DNA from: Drechslerella dactyloides | Lineage: Eukaryota; Ascomycota; Orbiliomycetes; Orbiliales; Orbiliaceae | Direction of reading: 5' to 3' | DNA length: 64,000 nt | NCBI GenBank assembly: GCA_020064725.1 | Contig: JAGTWJ010000006.1 | Coordinates: 2,728,001 to 2,792,000, forward strand | Part shown: one piece after another, positions 48,664 through 61,415 of the stretch | Layout of the letters: the number at the start of each line of letters is the position of its first letter | Numbering within the stretch: position 1 is the first letter of the stretch | Notes under the pieces: model-generated | What the model saw: the letters and a program-made list of their open reading frames with translations, nothing else | Told to the model about the DNA's origin: nothing | The model's database searches: none | Position numbers and translations under genes: made by a program

Positions 48664-51165
48664 CTACCATCGCATTTCCTCAGTGTCCTTATTCCCTCTT
48701 TGTAATAGCCCAAGGCTCTGTCTGAGGGAAGACACATTGCTGAATCTGGAAGAAGTAATACCACCAGCCCTAGACTTCGTGTCGAATTCATAATCCTCAC
48801 TCGAGTCGCTGGAATCGAACGCCAGGCGCATTGCTTTGTCAATATCCGCTTTGAAGTAGGAAAAGACATCACCGAATTGGAGTTCAGTTCGAATCGGCGA
48901 ACCCAATGGTTGGCTTTGTTGAAAATATTCTTCATGGGACAGTGCGATGTTCTCATAACCAACATCTGCCGTCTGATCGCTTGGAGAATATTGGGTAATA
49001 TTCTGACTCGACTGGGGATTCTTTGAGGGCCGCTGAAAAATTGGGATCTCATTCAACAGGATTTTCATGCGATGAGCCTTTTTGCGCTCCTCCTGATGGG
49101 CAGTGAAGACTCGATGAGCGGTAGTCATATCCATCTTGAAGTGTCCGTCTCCGAATGGCTCAGTGGCGGTTGCCTTTTCAGCAATGAAATCACACGTACT
49201 AGCTTCGGCCATTCGGTTATTCTCATGCCCTACAACAAGAGTCGTAGAGGTTTTCTTCTCTTGCAAACCGACTTCGTCAACATGATAGCTTTTCGTGCCA
49301 GGCGAGATCGAAAGGCAGTGTCCATTTTGTAGATCGAGCGGAGACGTAAAGCCCATAGCACAACTTGGTTGACACTCTCCCGCCAAAACGGCACCTCGAG
49401 GCTCAGAGATGTTCGCTGCGAAAAGTTCAGCTGAAGCGTGCTGAGAATTACTTGCGATTTCTGGTGTGCTTTCATCAACTGTGTCCAAGATATCATTCTT
49501 CCTGGATGTGCTGCGATGCTTCAAGTCTGCATCCATGACTCCTGAATACATATTTTCGATCGCGTTTGTGCCTTGAGAACCAGAACTCCCACCTGAGTCC
49601 TCCAGTCGGGTTTGTGTAGGCTGAGAAGAAAGGCCTGACCCAGGGCAATTCAAAAATTTTGCTGCAACCGATGGGGGTATCGGGATGCCAATGACGCCTT
49701 GCTGCGCTGCATTCTGCAAGATCTCTTGGTATTTCTCGATGGTCTGTTCATCAACTCAAGTTAGTGCCTAATATGACTTGGAAGCGAATAGTTGTCGGTA
49801 TTCGTTGAAAGAGATATATATACGCATATATGTATCTTACCTCTGGCGCAATAATGGATTGAGGCTCTTTATCAAGCTTTACTTGGATCCCCGTTAATAA
49901 ACGGTCCAGACATTCCTCGAGGAGCTTCTGAGGAACCTTTTCCCAAGATATAAATTCGAACTTGCTATTAGGGTTACTAATCTGCTTTAGCGAGTCATCG
50001 TCGTCTGTTTGAAGGCTTAAGGAATGAACTGAAAACCAGAATCCTGGAGTTTCAACACCCGATTGTCTTTGCTCGTTAAGTGATTGGGAGGCCAAATCGC
50101 GAATGTTGCGGATGAGATTGAAACCGCAGTCGAGATGAGATTGATTGATACCCAAAGTCTGCGAAGAAGACGTGTCTAGGCACCCTTGCTCCAGTTTACC
50201 CTGATTTCTCACTTCGAAAAAATAGGTTGGTTTGTACTGCCAACGGCCCTTCGCGGTCACTTTCCGCTCCATTATCTTATCGACATAGCAACGGACGAAG
50301 CTATTGGGAAGACTGCTGATGGGCCAGCTCAAACTCGCGATATTGTAAAATCGACTGGCATCAGGCTGCTGCTCAGAGTCCGTTATGCGGAGGATCGCAA
50401 TGATTTTGAGACAGTCTTTAGCCAAAGCGATACGAAGATTGATATTCCGGTCTTGTTGTGAGGGTACGCTCCGGTGCGAATCCCTCCCCGGGTGGTAGAG
50501 AGTAAGGTCGCAGGCAGCAAGGCGATTATATGTCTTGTTGTTCTTCCCAAGTACAGAGAATTGGTAGATCTTGGTAAGATCTGGACCTTTCCCATACCGG
50601 CGGAAATGATCAGCCCTTGCTTCACGTCGTAGCTTGGCCTCTGAAGGTCTCTCCGAAGGCGTGATACTCTCAGTAGCTGGGGAGAGCAGGCTCATGACAT
50701 CGCTATCCTGTGCGGCTACACCAGAAAGCCGAGACCCAAGTGTAGAGAGGTCGATATGGTGCACCCGCTTTGATTGCGTCAGAGAGTTTTTGATATCGTC
50801 AGTTAGGGCAGCATCCCTATGTGAGTGCCACTCGCCAAAGTAGTTTGAAGATGCATCAGTTGAGCTGGCAGACGTCGGTGCCCATCGCTTTGGTTCCTGC
50901 CCAGGCATGTAAGTCGGCATGATACCAGAATTCATGGAACTTCTGGCAGCGGACTCAAGTGATTTCTTAATTTTATCATGCAGATGGCGTTGATATTCGC
51001 TAACATTGGCAGGTTTTTCGCGAGCGGGCTTGAAACTGTGTTATGAGAATCATCAGCAATGTATATTCTCGTCATTATATTTGCGTCGTGGGCACGGTAA
51101 TAGTGGTCTGAGATGCTGGAGAGATCATACCGGGGTCGATTGAGATACGGCGCTCTTGAAGCCAT
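48664..51165 (-). CDS. Large hypothetical protein (769 aa)
   Basis: I recognise no named domain. Three exons (51165-51131, 51035-49841, 49743-48664) join in phase to 769 aa starting MASRAPYLNRPR. Early residues form a helix (SEYQRHLHDKIKKSLESAA). About 168-341 is a globular part with beta segments (NINLRIALAKDCLKIIAILR), WQYKPTYFFEVRN, a helix (DCGFNLIRNIRDLASQSL) and FWFSVHSLSL. This order resembles each half of the 498-aa protein at 44296. A second folded stretch includes KFEFISWEKVPQKLLEECL and, across the last junction, SIIAPETIEKYQEILQNAA. The last 300 residues are Ser/Thr-rich and probably disordered. No signal peptide or membrane helix. Well-behaved splice sites argue for a real, expressed gene; function unknown. 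Confidence 0.72.
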
Positions 51166-51950
51166 TGCTAGGGCGGTCTCGACAGCGTCGATTGAGAGGG
51201 ACAAGCCGTGTCCAGGCTGTGAGATCAGTCTGCCGATGATTGAGTCTTAGATGGAGGAAATGCAGATGTTTGAGGATGAAGGGAGGCAGATGGATTCCAG
51301 GTGGATGGCGTGATGAAAGAAGGTGAAGAATATATACTGACAGTGGTAGATGTTATTTATATTATAGTAAACGGAGGGAAAGCTGACAACGAGGGAAATT
51401 CTGCTACACATGGCCACCACAACATGACACCTCTCCCTCACTTCTAGAATAAGACGGTTGTGACCCGTCATCGCCGACAGCCAGCAAGGTCATTATACAT
51501 AATAAAATGATCACCGAAGCCCTTTTGACTTGACAAAACGACTAGCTTTATACACACCGACATTGCCAGCTTATGCTGTAATTAGCATGAACCAGCGACT
51601 GTGAAGTATCCACATACATAGCGCAGAGTCCTTGAGTCCCTCCATACGAAGCATTGAGCAGATACTCTAAAATGACGAAACTGAACGTGAGGTACTCATT
51701 GATTCAGATAGGGCAACGCGATGGTACGACTCTAACCCTGCGCAGAAGGGCGAGGTGACTTCTGCCGCGGCCTAATAGAATTATATTGATCACAAACAGG
51801 TGAATAATACACATATACATATTGAAGATATCAAACCCGAATCATCCGCAGGCCAACTCCATCCAAGCAAAGCTTATTAATATTAAAATTCTCTGAACAT
51901 AATCGACAACTTAAGAGTTCGAAATAGAAGGGACGGAACCATTTAATCGA
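51166..51950. other. Intergenic, promoter of the 769-aa gene
   Basis: No supported gene; AT-leaning sequence with short frames. The PLAC8 gene ends at its right edge. Confidence 0.6.
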
Positions 51951-52699
51951 CTACTGGGGAGCAGAAGGAGCAGCAGGCTGATAGGACATCCCTTCAGCAG
52001 GCTTGACCTCCTGGGTGACTGGAATGTTACCCTGGGCGATCTGGTGAGCAACCTCCTTATCCGTCTGGATCAAATCACAGCACAGACAGCAGCAAGATTT
52101 CAGAAGATCGATCGGGAAGTCTCCCTGGATGTTGTAACGTTCCCGGACGTCGGATTTTTGAATCAGTTGGAAAAGCCAAGGCAGACAGATACAGCCGGAA
52201 AGCCAAAACCCCAGACACTAAAAGTTATTCGTTAGCAGAGTAACTTCATATACGCAACATTGCTTCAAGACATACAGTCGTGTTGATGGGCGAGAAGCCT
52301 TCAAGATTTGCGTTCTTGCGCAGGCGGTGATGTGTTTTGCTGAAGGTGATGCAAGGGCAGCAGCATGTCACCAAGCCTAGGAACCAGTGGGTTAGGATAG
52401 ACTTCTGAAAAGGTCGTCAAAATTGCTTTGACTTACAAGTATCGACGGGCGCGAAACAGGAGAGAAAGGAGCTGGTCCATTTGTTCGGGCCCGTCGTAGG
52501 CTTTGTGATAGTCTCCGGCTTGTTCAGTGTATCCTTGAGGCGACCGATCCAGGCGTTGATATCTAAGCACCATTGCATTGTTGTTAGTATACGCGGCAAC
52601 CCAGATCTGAGCCAAAATGCGACAAGGGCAAGGAGCAGGGGAGGCAATACCATCAGCGTCGACAGCAGCCGAAACCGTGGTGTTCTGTTGGGTCGCCAT
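51951..52699 (-). CDS. PLAC8-family cysteine-rich protein
   Basis: Four exons (52699-52651, 52562-52437, 52376-52276, 52217-51951) join in phase to 180 aa. The PLAC8 signature is clear: a Trp followed by LSCFAPVDTCLVTCCCPC, then HHRLRKNA, a second cysteine/hydrophobic stretch CLGFWLSGCICLPWL, REKYN-like RERYNIQGD, and the CCCLCCDLIQ(T)D motif that ends the domain. The two hydrophobic cysteine-rich segments place it at a membrane. Plant and animal PLAC8 proteins act in metal (cadmium, zinc, calcium) resistance or cell-size control; the fungal role is not established. The tail is Pro/Ala/Gln-rich. A TATA box lies 159 bp upstream. The neighbouring metallothionein makes a link to metal tolerance tempting but unproven. 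Confidence 0.88.
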
Positions 52700-52857
52700 T
52701 TTAGCAGGTTATGAAAGCTGGGCAAAGGAGCGAAGATGAAATAGTTTGGCTTAAGTCCAGTTGACGAAATGATTGGATAACGTGAAATGTCAAGAGGAGG
52801 AAAGAGAGGACTCAAATGGCGTGTAGGTTTTTTCTTAAATACAGGAGGAAGCTCTGG

Positions 52858-52863
52858 TTTATA
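52858..52863 (-). promoter_or_regulatory. TATA box of the PLAC8 gene
   Basis: TATAAA on the minus strand, 159 bp upstream of the ATG at 52699. Confidence 0.45.
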
Positions 52864-54704
52864 TGAGTGCCTTCGAGCCTCTTAACTTTGCCCACTCTCG
52901 ATTAAGGACAATCCCAAAAGCGAAAACAAAAGAAAAAAAAACCTTGGCTGGTGCACAGTTGTCATCGGCCCTCCTTCAATTTGCGCTTGGTCATCTCGTT
53001 GTGAATTGGGATCTCACTGTGCGAAAAGCATCAACGATTCGGCCGCCCGCTCGATAGCGCTGGCAGTTAGTTAGTCTTGGGGCAGTTAGTCAGCCAGCTC
53101 AAGCCTTTCAACTCGCTTCAAAGGTGGGGATTCCCTGCCGATAAGCCAAAAGCGTACTAGCTGGCTAGCTGCGCATTTGGCCATCGCAAGGAAATGAAAG
53201 GAGAGTCACCAAAACGCTGGGTTTAGATGTGGCCGCGACCAGTTTCGCAGCCCCTTTCTCTTACATAACAGAGTGTATAACTAAGATGCACATGTATTTC
53301 CGTGTATGAGCAAGTTGCTGGCTTCCCAACACTAACATTCTACAATGGCTGGCGCGCCAGTATCGCAGAAGGCAAGTACAAGCCCGTCCACGAGACGAAC
53401 CAAAGTCTGTCTAGACACTGACAAAAATCAGCCTCACGGTTCTGACGCAAATAGTGAAGCTTAAGTCTTGGATTTCACTCGGTTGCGGCCGTCTAAGCGA
53501 AAAGAAACTTATTTCAGCGCAGTGCTTCTCAGTGTGGGAGGGATGTATCGCACGAAAACCCTATCGCTGATCTCCGGCACCCGAATTCCTCCTACACCCT
53601 TGTAAGTTCTCGACAGCGGGTTCTCTGTAGTGAACACACCTTTTGAAACTGTCGAAACCGCATCTTGCGCAGTTTAATTTGGTCATCGCTACGGCATCCC
53701 TACCCGGGGCAAATTCTTCGACAGGTATGAAAATATCAAACATCTGGATCCAAACACGCAAACGGGAAAGTCAAATCAAACTTCTGCCATTCGGGCGTTT
53801 TGGGAGGCGAACGGAAAATATTCAGGGAGACCATGCCACGCGGGGCGCTGGAGAGCAGGCGGAACTCTAGAGCCTCCTTTCATCGCGCGGATCATAGCAA
53901 GCGCTCAAGTTGCATAGATCTAGCAGTCGTTCGAAAGCTTAAGGCGTCTCGAGGGGCGGCTCAACTCACTTGGCTAAAATTTCACGTGTGCCAATTAATT
54001 CGAGATATCTCTAAGTAATTCTAAGTCAAAATACAGATTCAGGGGTTTTGAAGTTGGTGACCGCAATCTTCTTTGACATTCCTGCACCTGGACAATCTGA
54101 ATACCTCGAAGGGTGTGCGCTTTTGCCAGCCTACTTGTCATTGCATTGCAATCAATCGTACTATTTTCAGATGTGGGGTTGGACGCCGATGCATCCTATC
54201 GACACCATCCGTGACATATGCACATGTGCTCAGAATCGTCCGAGGCTCTAGCGATTCTAGAGAGGGAATTTTGAGAGCTACATAGAATGCCAATCGCAGT
54301 GCACACCAAGCAATTTGGAATACAGTCGTCTGTCGTTTCCAGTCCTTTTGTGTACCTCAGTGCATGGGGTCCTAGTCGGACCCACTTGAGAGGCCAGGTC
54401 ACGAGCTCCATCTGCTGCAGAGATATGCAGGCTCCAAAGCCAAACGGTTCAGCTTGACATTGAGCTTGCCGCGATCAGCATAATCTTATTTAGGGCAACG
54501 ACAAACAAGCACAACTCGATTTTCCCCACGTGATTGGCCAGTTCTCAGAGATGTAATGATGGATCCGAAGGAGCATCTTGACTTGGATAAATTTCAAGAG
54601 GCGTACGACTAAGGTATAAGGAAATCGAGGCAGTGCTCGCTATAAACGGGAAGGAGTACCAATCGCATATCTTGTATAAGTACCAACGTCCTCAATGATG
54701 TACC

Positions 54705-54775
54705 ACGTAAGTATCTGTACTTAAGTAAGTAAATAAGTAAGTACTTATCCATGTGGATAAGTAGTATTTATCCAT
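54705..54775. repeat. AAGTA/TACTT repeat block
   Basis: Runs such as TTAAGTAAGTAAATAAGTAAG and ACTTATCCATGTGGATAAGT form palindromes like those at 48231-48327. The two blocks share the unit but not the overall order. Confidence 0.65.
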
Positions 54776-55156
54776 ATACTAGTATTAAGAAAAAACGTTC
54801 TAGAAGTACTACTTGGGGTCTCACTAAAAAATACTACTCGATCAAACTTTTATATTGGTCACCTACTATACACGCATGTATGAACTCGAGGGATGCAGTT
54901 GCGTAGGTAACCACCTCACTTGATTTCGTACTTTATATACAATGTTGACTCGATGCCAGTCGACGCGATATCATATTGGATAGCTTGAGTGAGATGATTT
55001 CAGGTATGTGTGTATGCTCAGGGTTGTAGTCAATACCGATATTTACCCCTCCGCCGCGGACCAATCTAAATTTGAGGATAAGCTGAGCGTGGGTCAGACC
55101 ATGGTGTTGTGCATTTTTTTCCGCAATGGCCCGAGTGCACACTGCATCCTTACTAG

Positions 55157-55179
55157 GTACATGTACATGTACATGTACT
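55157..55179. repeat. GTACAT hexanucleotide run
   Basis: About four units of ACATGT/GTACAT in a self-complementary run, 15 bp beyond the GH43 stop codon. Confidence 0.7.
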
Positions 55180-55193
55180 TGCTCAAGTTTCCA

Positions 55194-56567
55194 TCAGACT
55201 GTAGGCCAACCTCCCGACCAACCGATTACATTCCATCCAAAATAGGTCGCAGCTTGGTTCGTTCCTTGGTTGTTGTTGACTGAGAACAGCAACACATTCG
55301 TCAGGAAAATCCAACTCTCGTTCGCGTTCGCGTTCGCGATCAAGCTAAGTGCAAATGTAGTGACGGAGGGAGTAATCGTCTTACCGTAATGGTAGTAGAG
55401 GACAGACCCAACGTTAGGGACTTCAATGACGCCTCCGTGCCCAGGCGCATAGACGTAACCGTGGCTTTCGAGAACAACTGTACCTCCGCTCTGCCTACAG
55501 TCTACACCATTTTTGTCTCTCTGCTCCATAGTTTGTACATGTATTTAGCAAATATCACTGAAAGTCGCAAGTCGCAAGTCTTCCACGTGCTGCTACCATC
55601 TTTCTAGTTTCTGATTCAGGAGAAGCCTGGGTGGTAAACTTACAAACCCACTCGTAGCAGAAGTGGATCGACAGACCCTCACATGATATTCCATACCGGA
55701 GGCTGGCCGCGGGACTAACTGGCAGCAGTTACCCCACGATGTGAATAGATAATAGTATCCACTTCGGTAGTACATAAATGCGCCTTCCATAGCACCATTT
55801 CCGAATGAAGTCCAGGCAATCTGGTACGAAGATCCTGACTTCTTCCGTAAATTGCTCTCCATCTTTACCTGGTAAATGTCCCCCCAGAAGCTCCCAAAAT
55901 TCATATAGAAGTCACTCCCAACTTTGACAATATTTGAGTCGATTGCGTTGTACGCGCTGCCAGCTTTCGATGAGACTTCGGTGGAACCTTGATCGACCCA
56001 GGTGCCTGGGTCCATAGTGGTTGAAGTTGCAACGCCAATAGTAGAAACTTGCGACCCAAACGAACTGACGGAGTAATAGAGATAATATACGCCATTGTTG
56101 TAGACAATATCAGGAGCCTTCGAGTTGACCGAGTCGTCGAGTTGTCAGTATCGATCAGTCTATAACGTGATACGCATTATTTTGAGCAACAGCCGCTCGC
56201 TACGCGTATACGGCAAAACTGCGTTCGAATTTACGATCATGTATATGCGCTAGTATTTGTACCATATCGTCTTTATTGCTCAACTAAGGATACAAGATAA
56301 CGCACGTACCCAGAGATCAACACCAGAGAATCCACTGATCCTAGAACCACCTGGCAAAGCTTGGCCTAGATACGTCCATGGCCCTGCGATATTTGTGGCT
56401 GAAGCAATGGAAATGTAATTGTTCGTTGAAAATCGATAAAATCTGCCGTCAGAAGCGCGCCGAATTACAGCCGGGTCATGAACACCGCAATCCCCGGTGC
56501 ACGCCCCGGGGTTTGCGTACGCAGAGACCAAACTGGCAAAGGCTAGAAAGGCTGCTATGAGAGACAT
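55194..56567 (-). CDS. Arabinan endo-1,5-alpha-L-arabinanase, GH43
   Basis: Secreted enzyme cutting the alpha-1,5-arabinan side chains of pectin; 317 aa, near the 321 aa of Aspergillus AbnA. Four exons (56567-56310, 56117-55644, 55520-55385, 55279-55194) join in phase. The signal peptide is MSLIAAFLAFASLVSA. Five-bladed-propeller residues are visible: catalytic base Asp31 (CGVHDPAVI), Asp at about 146 (YNAIDSNIV) and acid Glu at about 197 (GAMEGAF). Other family marks are DLWAPDIVY across the first junction, LFTSWGNCC, DKNGVDCRQSGG and the ending FGWNVIGWSGGWP. The first intron is long for this window (192 nt) and ends in AAG. Intron 3 carries a CGTTCG hexamer run. Works logically beside the GH5 enzyme in plant-wall breakdown. 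Confidence 0.92.
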
Positions 56568-59039
56568 AGTCTTTCTATAATTACACAGCGCTCCACGGAT
56601 GTCAAAAATATCGTAGAAACAGAAATATGTGAGTATTGCAAAACCAAACTGTGATTAATCCAACTTCGGGCACAACCAAACTCGCTTGATTATCGACGGC
56701 CTTATTATAGACGACCTCAGACCCACAACACAGTCCTCCTCCTGGCACTCGGGAAGCACGGCCAGTTTCCCTCCGCATCGCCCTGGCGGGTGCATGCGCA
56801 TGCAAGCCTTCTGCGGTCCGGGATCCCGCAGAACCGACAGCAGAATACCCCGCAACCCCACAATGAGGCTATTTGCTCTCTGCAACTCGGTACCACACCT
56901 GTTAACCATGGTTGTGGTCGTCAGGAGGTTTTTGCGCGAGACGGCAAAATAAAATCCGCCGGAACCGCAGCCCAGGACGGGCACCTACATCCCTGAGGGT
57001 CTTTCACCCAGAGGTAATGGCAATCTGACAGACTGCGGCTGCAGCTTGCCTTGGAATTTGTATCATAGAGTAAAGTAATGTAGCCTTGGGTAACATTAAG
57101 CATAAAGGCTGAATTATGGCCGTTAATGCTATAGATATGGACCTAGTGCTCGTACTCCGAGACGCCATATATGTATTCACACTATGATATTTCGGAAAAT
57201 TCGACTCCGGTAGAGGGTATAACAATGGCGCACTATGTACCTAGCTATCTGCCGCCCATGTTAGTGAATACGGGGTCAGAAGTATGCAGCGTCTCAAAGT
57301 CTTGATGAAAGCGAGCTGAAATATCACAAGGCAAATTTCGCACGATGCAGGACGAGTTCTGGTTATTGAGATAAGCGCAACGTATAAATACTTAAGCTCT
57401 AATTACTTACAATGATATGATATCCGCTTGCGCGCGCGCAGATCTGATGGATAGTGGCTCTATATACTGTATTCTCTAATATCCTTTCAGAGAGGCAGTA
57501 TACGTCCTTGCTTAATATATGTTTTCTTGGAGGTTTACGATCTGACTAAGGGCTGGAGGCTTAACTGACATGCTGACCTGCAACTTTTCTTTTGGTAGAA
57601 CAGTTCTCTCAAAGGCCTGCTAGTACTATCCCAAGTGACTGTCATCCTAGTAAAACGTGCTAATGCATTAGAACTAACAAGATTCCGATGAATTTCTAGA
57701 AATATTCACAGTTCTGTGCACGGACCTTTAGCGCTACGTCTGTCGCCATGTGTGATCATGTGACAGGCATTCCCTTCCCAATAATGTGGGTGGTACTTTG
57801 ATTATCTCTTCCTTCCCCATTTCTAAAAATCTGTGGTGGGGCATTACGAATTCTGTGATAGTCTTAGAATAAGTTTCAGGGACGAACCGGCCAGCTGGAA
57901 TCAGTAAGACAAAGCCCTTTTGTAACAGTACCTGCAAGTCCCTTGCAATTGATCCTGCTTGCTATCTGGAATAACCTTCGGGTTGGGCATTACAAAAGTG
58001 TCACCTTGCTCAGGCTCAGGCTACTAGAAAGCTTACCCAGCCCGGCCCCCATAACGTTCTTGGCAGTAAATCTGGGGGAGCAGCATATAGTAGAAATGCC
58101 AGCAGTGCACCGCGATAATCTAATAGGGCCTATATTATCGCCTTCCACATTGCCTGCACCGGCTACGGTTTGCTGGAGATGCGAATTTTTTTGATCTGGA
58201 GCAAATTCAAATCGAAATCAATCTAGCAACATTGATTCTATGAGCTAACCTTATCTAGGAGGTCGTGTCCTTTGTTTTCTTTGAAGAATTACGTAATTAA
58301 TTGACTACTTATGTCTGAGCTGCGATTTCGGCGAAACGAATTGCGCACCGAAAAGCCGAGCTGATGTACCGAAGCCCATTTGCCTTGATCCTGTAGAAAA
58401 CAATAAGCAAGTACTTCTTACTTGCACTCCGTATAGAAGAACATAGTAAGTGGGTAAGTGTTTATATACTGAGTGACTATTGAATTTGTCGCATAAACTA
58501 AACTGCGACAGCGAAGATACTTACTTGCACGTATATATCAACATTCAAGATAGTCTCGGAGGCGTGCTGTATTTCCCTCGTTATCGGGAAGTCCATGCGT
58601 ATTGTTGGACAAATAGAGAGATAAATAGATCAAGCTTCCTAAATTGTGTTTACAAGGACGACTTTTGGCTCTGATAAAGCCGTGAGCCGCAGATGATTAC
58701 CGGCCCGGCGCGAGGTCTTCGATCTTTTCCCGGGTTCCGGCCTGCCAGTCAAGTATCCGGATAACCGAGTTGGGGTGGGGACAAGGCGACGCGTGATTAT
58801 TCAGCTGCTATCGTGGCTAAAACTTTTCAACCGAAGGCTGGCCCTAGTCGTTTGACAGACAAACCAAGGAATCCCCCCAAATGATGCCGACCATGTGCAT
58901 TCCATGGTATGTTAATAATATGGTGTTGTAAAGGCCTAGCTTTTGATGTTCACAACTTTACTTGATCTATTAATGTTAACGCATTCTTTCACACTCTGCT
59001 TTGACAGACCGGCTGGCTCCTGATACCCGACGTTTACAA
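56568..59039. other. 2.5-kb spacer between divergent genes
   Basis: Carries the promoters of the GH43 (minus) and MFS antiporter (plus) genes. A likely 5'-UTR intron of the latter ends at TTGACAG, 59007. No gene supported in between. Confidence 0.55.
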
Positions 59040-61415
59040 ATGCGTCAAGAAAAAAATGGGCAACCCGGATTACAACGAATGGGATTATCTACCAGCGGTA
59101 TCAATGACAACGATGTCCCTAACTGGCTAGCAAAGGAAGCAGAGTTTACATCGAATAACAATGCGAGGCCTGAATCAAGAAGGCCAACCGAAAATGCGGA
59201 ACAGCTGCGGGTTAAGGATGAAGAGTCACAGGAATTATCGTCATTAAGCAACAATATAACCTATTGGAATTTGATACTCGACCAAGGTGTCGTTACAGAA
59301 AGGATAATATTGCATAGGTTCCTTGGGTCAGGGACTCGAGACGACCCGTACCTAGTAGAATATATTCCACGCGACCCACGAAACCCTATGGGTTTCCCAC
59401 AATGGAAAAAATGGGCTATTACCATGGTAATGGCCATCGCCACCCTCGCCATCGCCTTTGTTTCGTCGGCATACGCTGGAGGGATGGAGCAAATTATCCA
59501 GGAGTTCCACTGCAGTATGCAGGTCTCGATACTCGGGATCTCGCTCTTTGTCTTAGGCTTCGCCATTGGTCCACTTTTCTGGGCGCCGTTGAGTGAAATG
59601 TACGGGAGACAGAAGCTTTTCTTCGGTATGTAGTGATACAGAGTTCATATTTAACATTTATGTAGTTTTCCTTGGGCCTGTTGGCTGAATGATGGATTAT
59701 AGGAACATTCGCAGCTCTGACCGCTTTTAATATTGGTGCTGCCAATGCTAACAGCATCGAAGCCCTTCTCCTCATGCGATTCTTTGCAGGTGCTTTCGGA
59801 AGTAGCCCTCTGACTAACGCTGGAGGCGTCATAGCGGACATGTTCCCTGCAAGTGAGCGGGGTTTGGCTATGGCAGTATTTGCTGCGGCACCCAACATGG
59901 GCCCTGTAATGGGCCCGATTGCAGGTGGATTTCTTGGCCAATCTGCGGGCTGGCGATGGGTGGAAGGTTTACTGGCGGTATTTTCCGGGCTCACTTGGCT
60001 TCTCATGGCTTTTACAGTCCCCGAAACATATTCACCTGTCCTCTTGCGGGAGCGCGCCCTGCGCTTGACCAACCTTACCGGCAAGGTATACGTTAGTAAG
60101 TTGGAAGCTGAGAGCGGAAAGCTACACTGGAAAGAAGTGTATAAAATCGCGCTATCGCGTCCCTGGCTCTTGTTATTGCGTGAACCGATCGGTAAGTGCG
60201 ATTCCCCATGCGAAGAATCAAAAACTCTTGCAAGACCTTACTTTATCCTTCGATGGGAAAACCCGCTGGTGTTTGTGTGTTAACGCTCTGGAATCCGACA
60301 GTTCTGATGCTCTCGATTTACGTGGCCATAATATACGGCACTTTGTATATGCTATTTGCTGCCTACCCCATCGTATACCAGCAAAGTAGAGGATGGTCAC
60401 AGGGTGTTGGGGGTCTCCCGTTCCTTGGAGTGGCTGTGGGTATGCTGCTAGCCATTCTGTATTCGATCTTAGAGAACAGTCGTTATAATCGGGTAGCGAA
60501 TGAAAGGTTTGGAGGATTTGCTCCCCCGGAGCAGCGGCTTCCTCCTGCACTGGTCGGATGTGTTTGCATACCAATTGGTCTTTTCTGGTTTGCATGGACG
60601 AATTCTCCCGATATACATTGGTTTGCCAGCATCGCGGCTAGTACGCCTTTTGGATTTGGGATGGTGATAGTCTTCCTGAGCATCATTAACTATCTTATCG
60701 ACTCGGTAAGCTCCTTCGCAGGGTTTGCTCTCAGACCATGAACCCGGCACGAGCATTGGTGCTGTGCGTGCTCTCTCAGAAGATGATGCTAATCAAATCT
60801 CATGTGGATTTTCACGATTCTATTTAGTATACTATATTTGCGGCAAGCGTTCTGGCTGCAAATGCCGTCCTCCGATGTACATTTGCGACCGCATTTCCGC
60901 TCTTTACTGGCCCTATGTATCAGAATCTAGGGATTCATTGGGCGGCGAGTATCCCTGCATTTATGGCATTGGTGTGTCTGCCAGCACCTTTCCTTTTCTA
61001 TAAATATGGCGAAAGGATCAGGTTGAAGTGCAAATATGCGGCTAGAGCAGCAGAATTCATGAGAATGTTACAGGAATCGAAGGAAAGCAGTGATAGCAGC
61101 CCTGAAGACGGCTTTATACCTGAAGAAAAGGTGGATATCAGCGATAGCAATCAGTACAACGGAGGAAACCTGTTGGAAATACCGTCGACTCCGTACCTGG
61201 CACACGTCGGCACGAGGAGAAGCAGAAGTCCAGGTTCGGCCCCGTATCCCGACCTTGAAAACGGACTCCAAAGAGAACTTACTCGCGGGAGTACATTAAC
61301 TCGGAAGAGTCAGCAAGTCCGCACATCGGAAATGGGCTCGTGGGAGAACAATCCCTTCGATATCGAGAGGGTCTATTCTAGTGAAGCCTTTAAAAGTCAG
61401 CTTCAAGGCTGCTGA
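59040..61415 (+). CDS. MFS drug/polyamine proton antiporter (DHA1-like)
   Basis: Twelve-helix major-facilitator exporter, 688 aa. Four exons (59040-59625, 59703-60191, 60302-60705, 60828-61415) join in phase. A long N-terminal cytosolic part of about 130 residues precedes the first helix (WAITMVMAIATLAIAFVSS). Motif A is APLSEMYGRQ, motif B-like MRFFAGAFGSSPL, and motif C GPVMGPIAGGF marks a proton antiporter. Further helices include SIYVAIIYGTLYMLF and IHWAASIPAFMALVCLPAP. The C-terminal tail of about 135 residues is hydrophilic and Ser-rich. The family includes Tpo-type polyamine and azole exporters; the substrate is not predictable. Start set at MRQEKNGQPG because no ATG is in frame before it. 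The long tails are larger than in most DHA1 members. Confidence 0.88.

Larger units (their letters stand above)
52700..55193. other. 2.5-kb intergenic stretch
   Basis: Contains the PLAC8 promoter, the AAGTA repeat block (54705-54775) and a GTACAT hexamer run (55157-55179). No supported gene. Confidence 0.55.
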
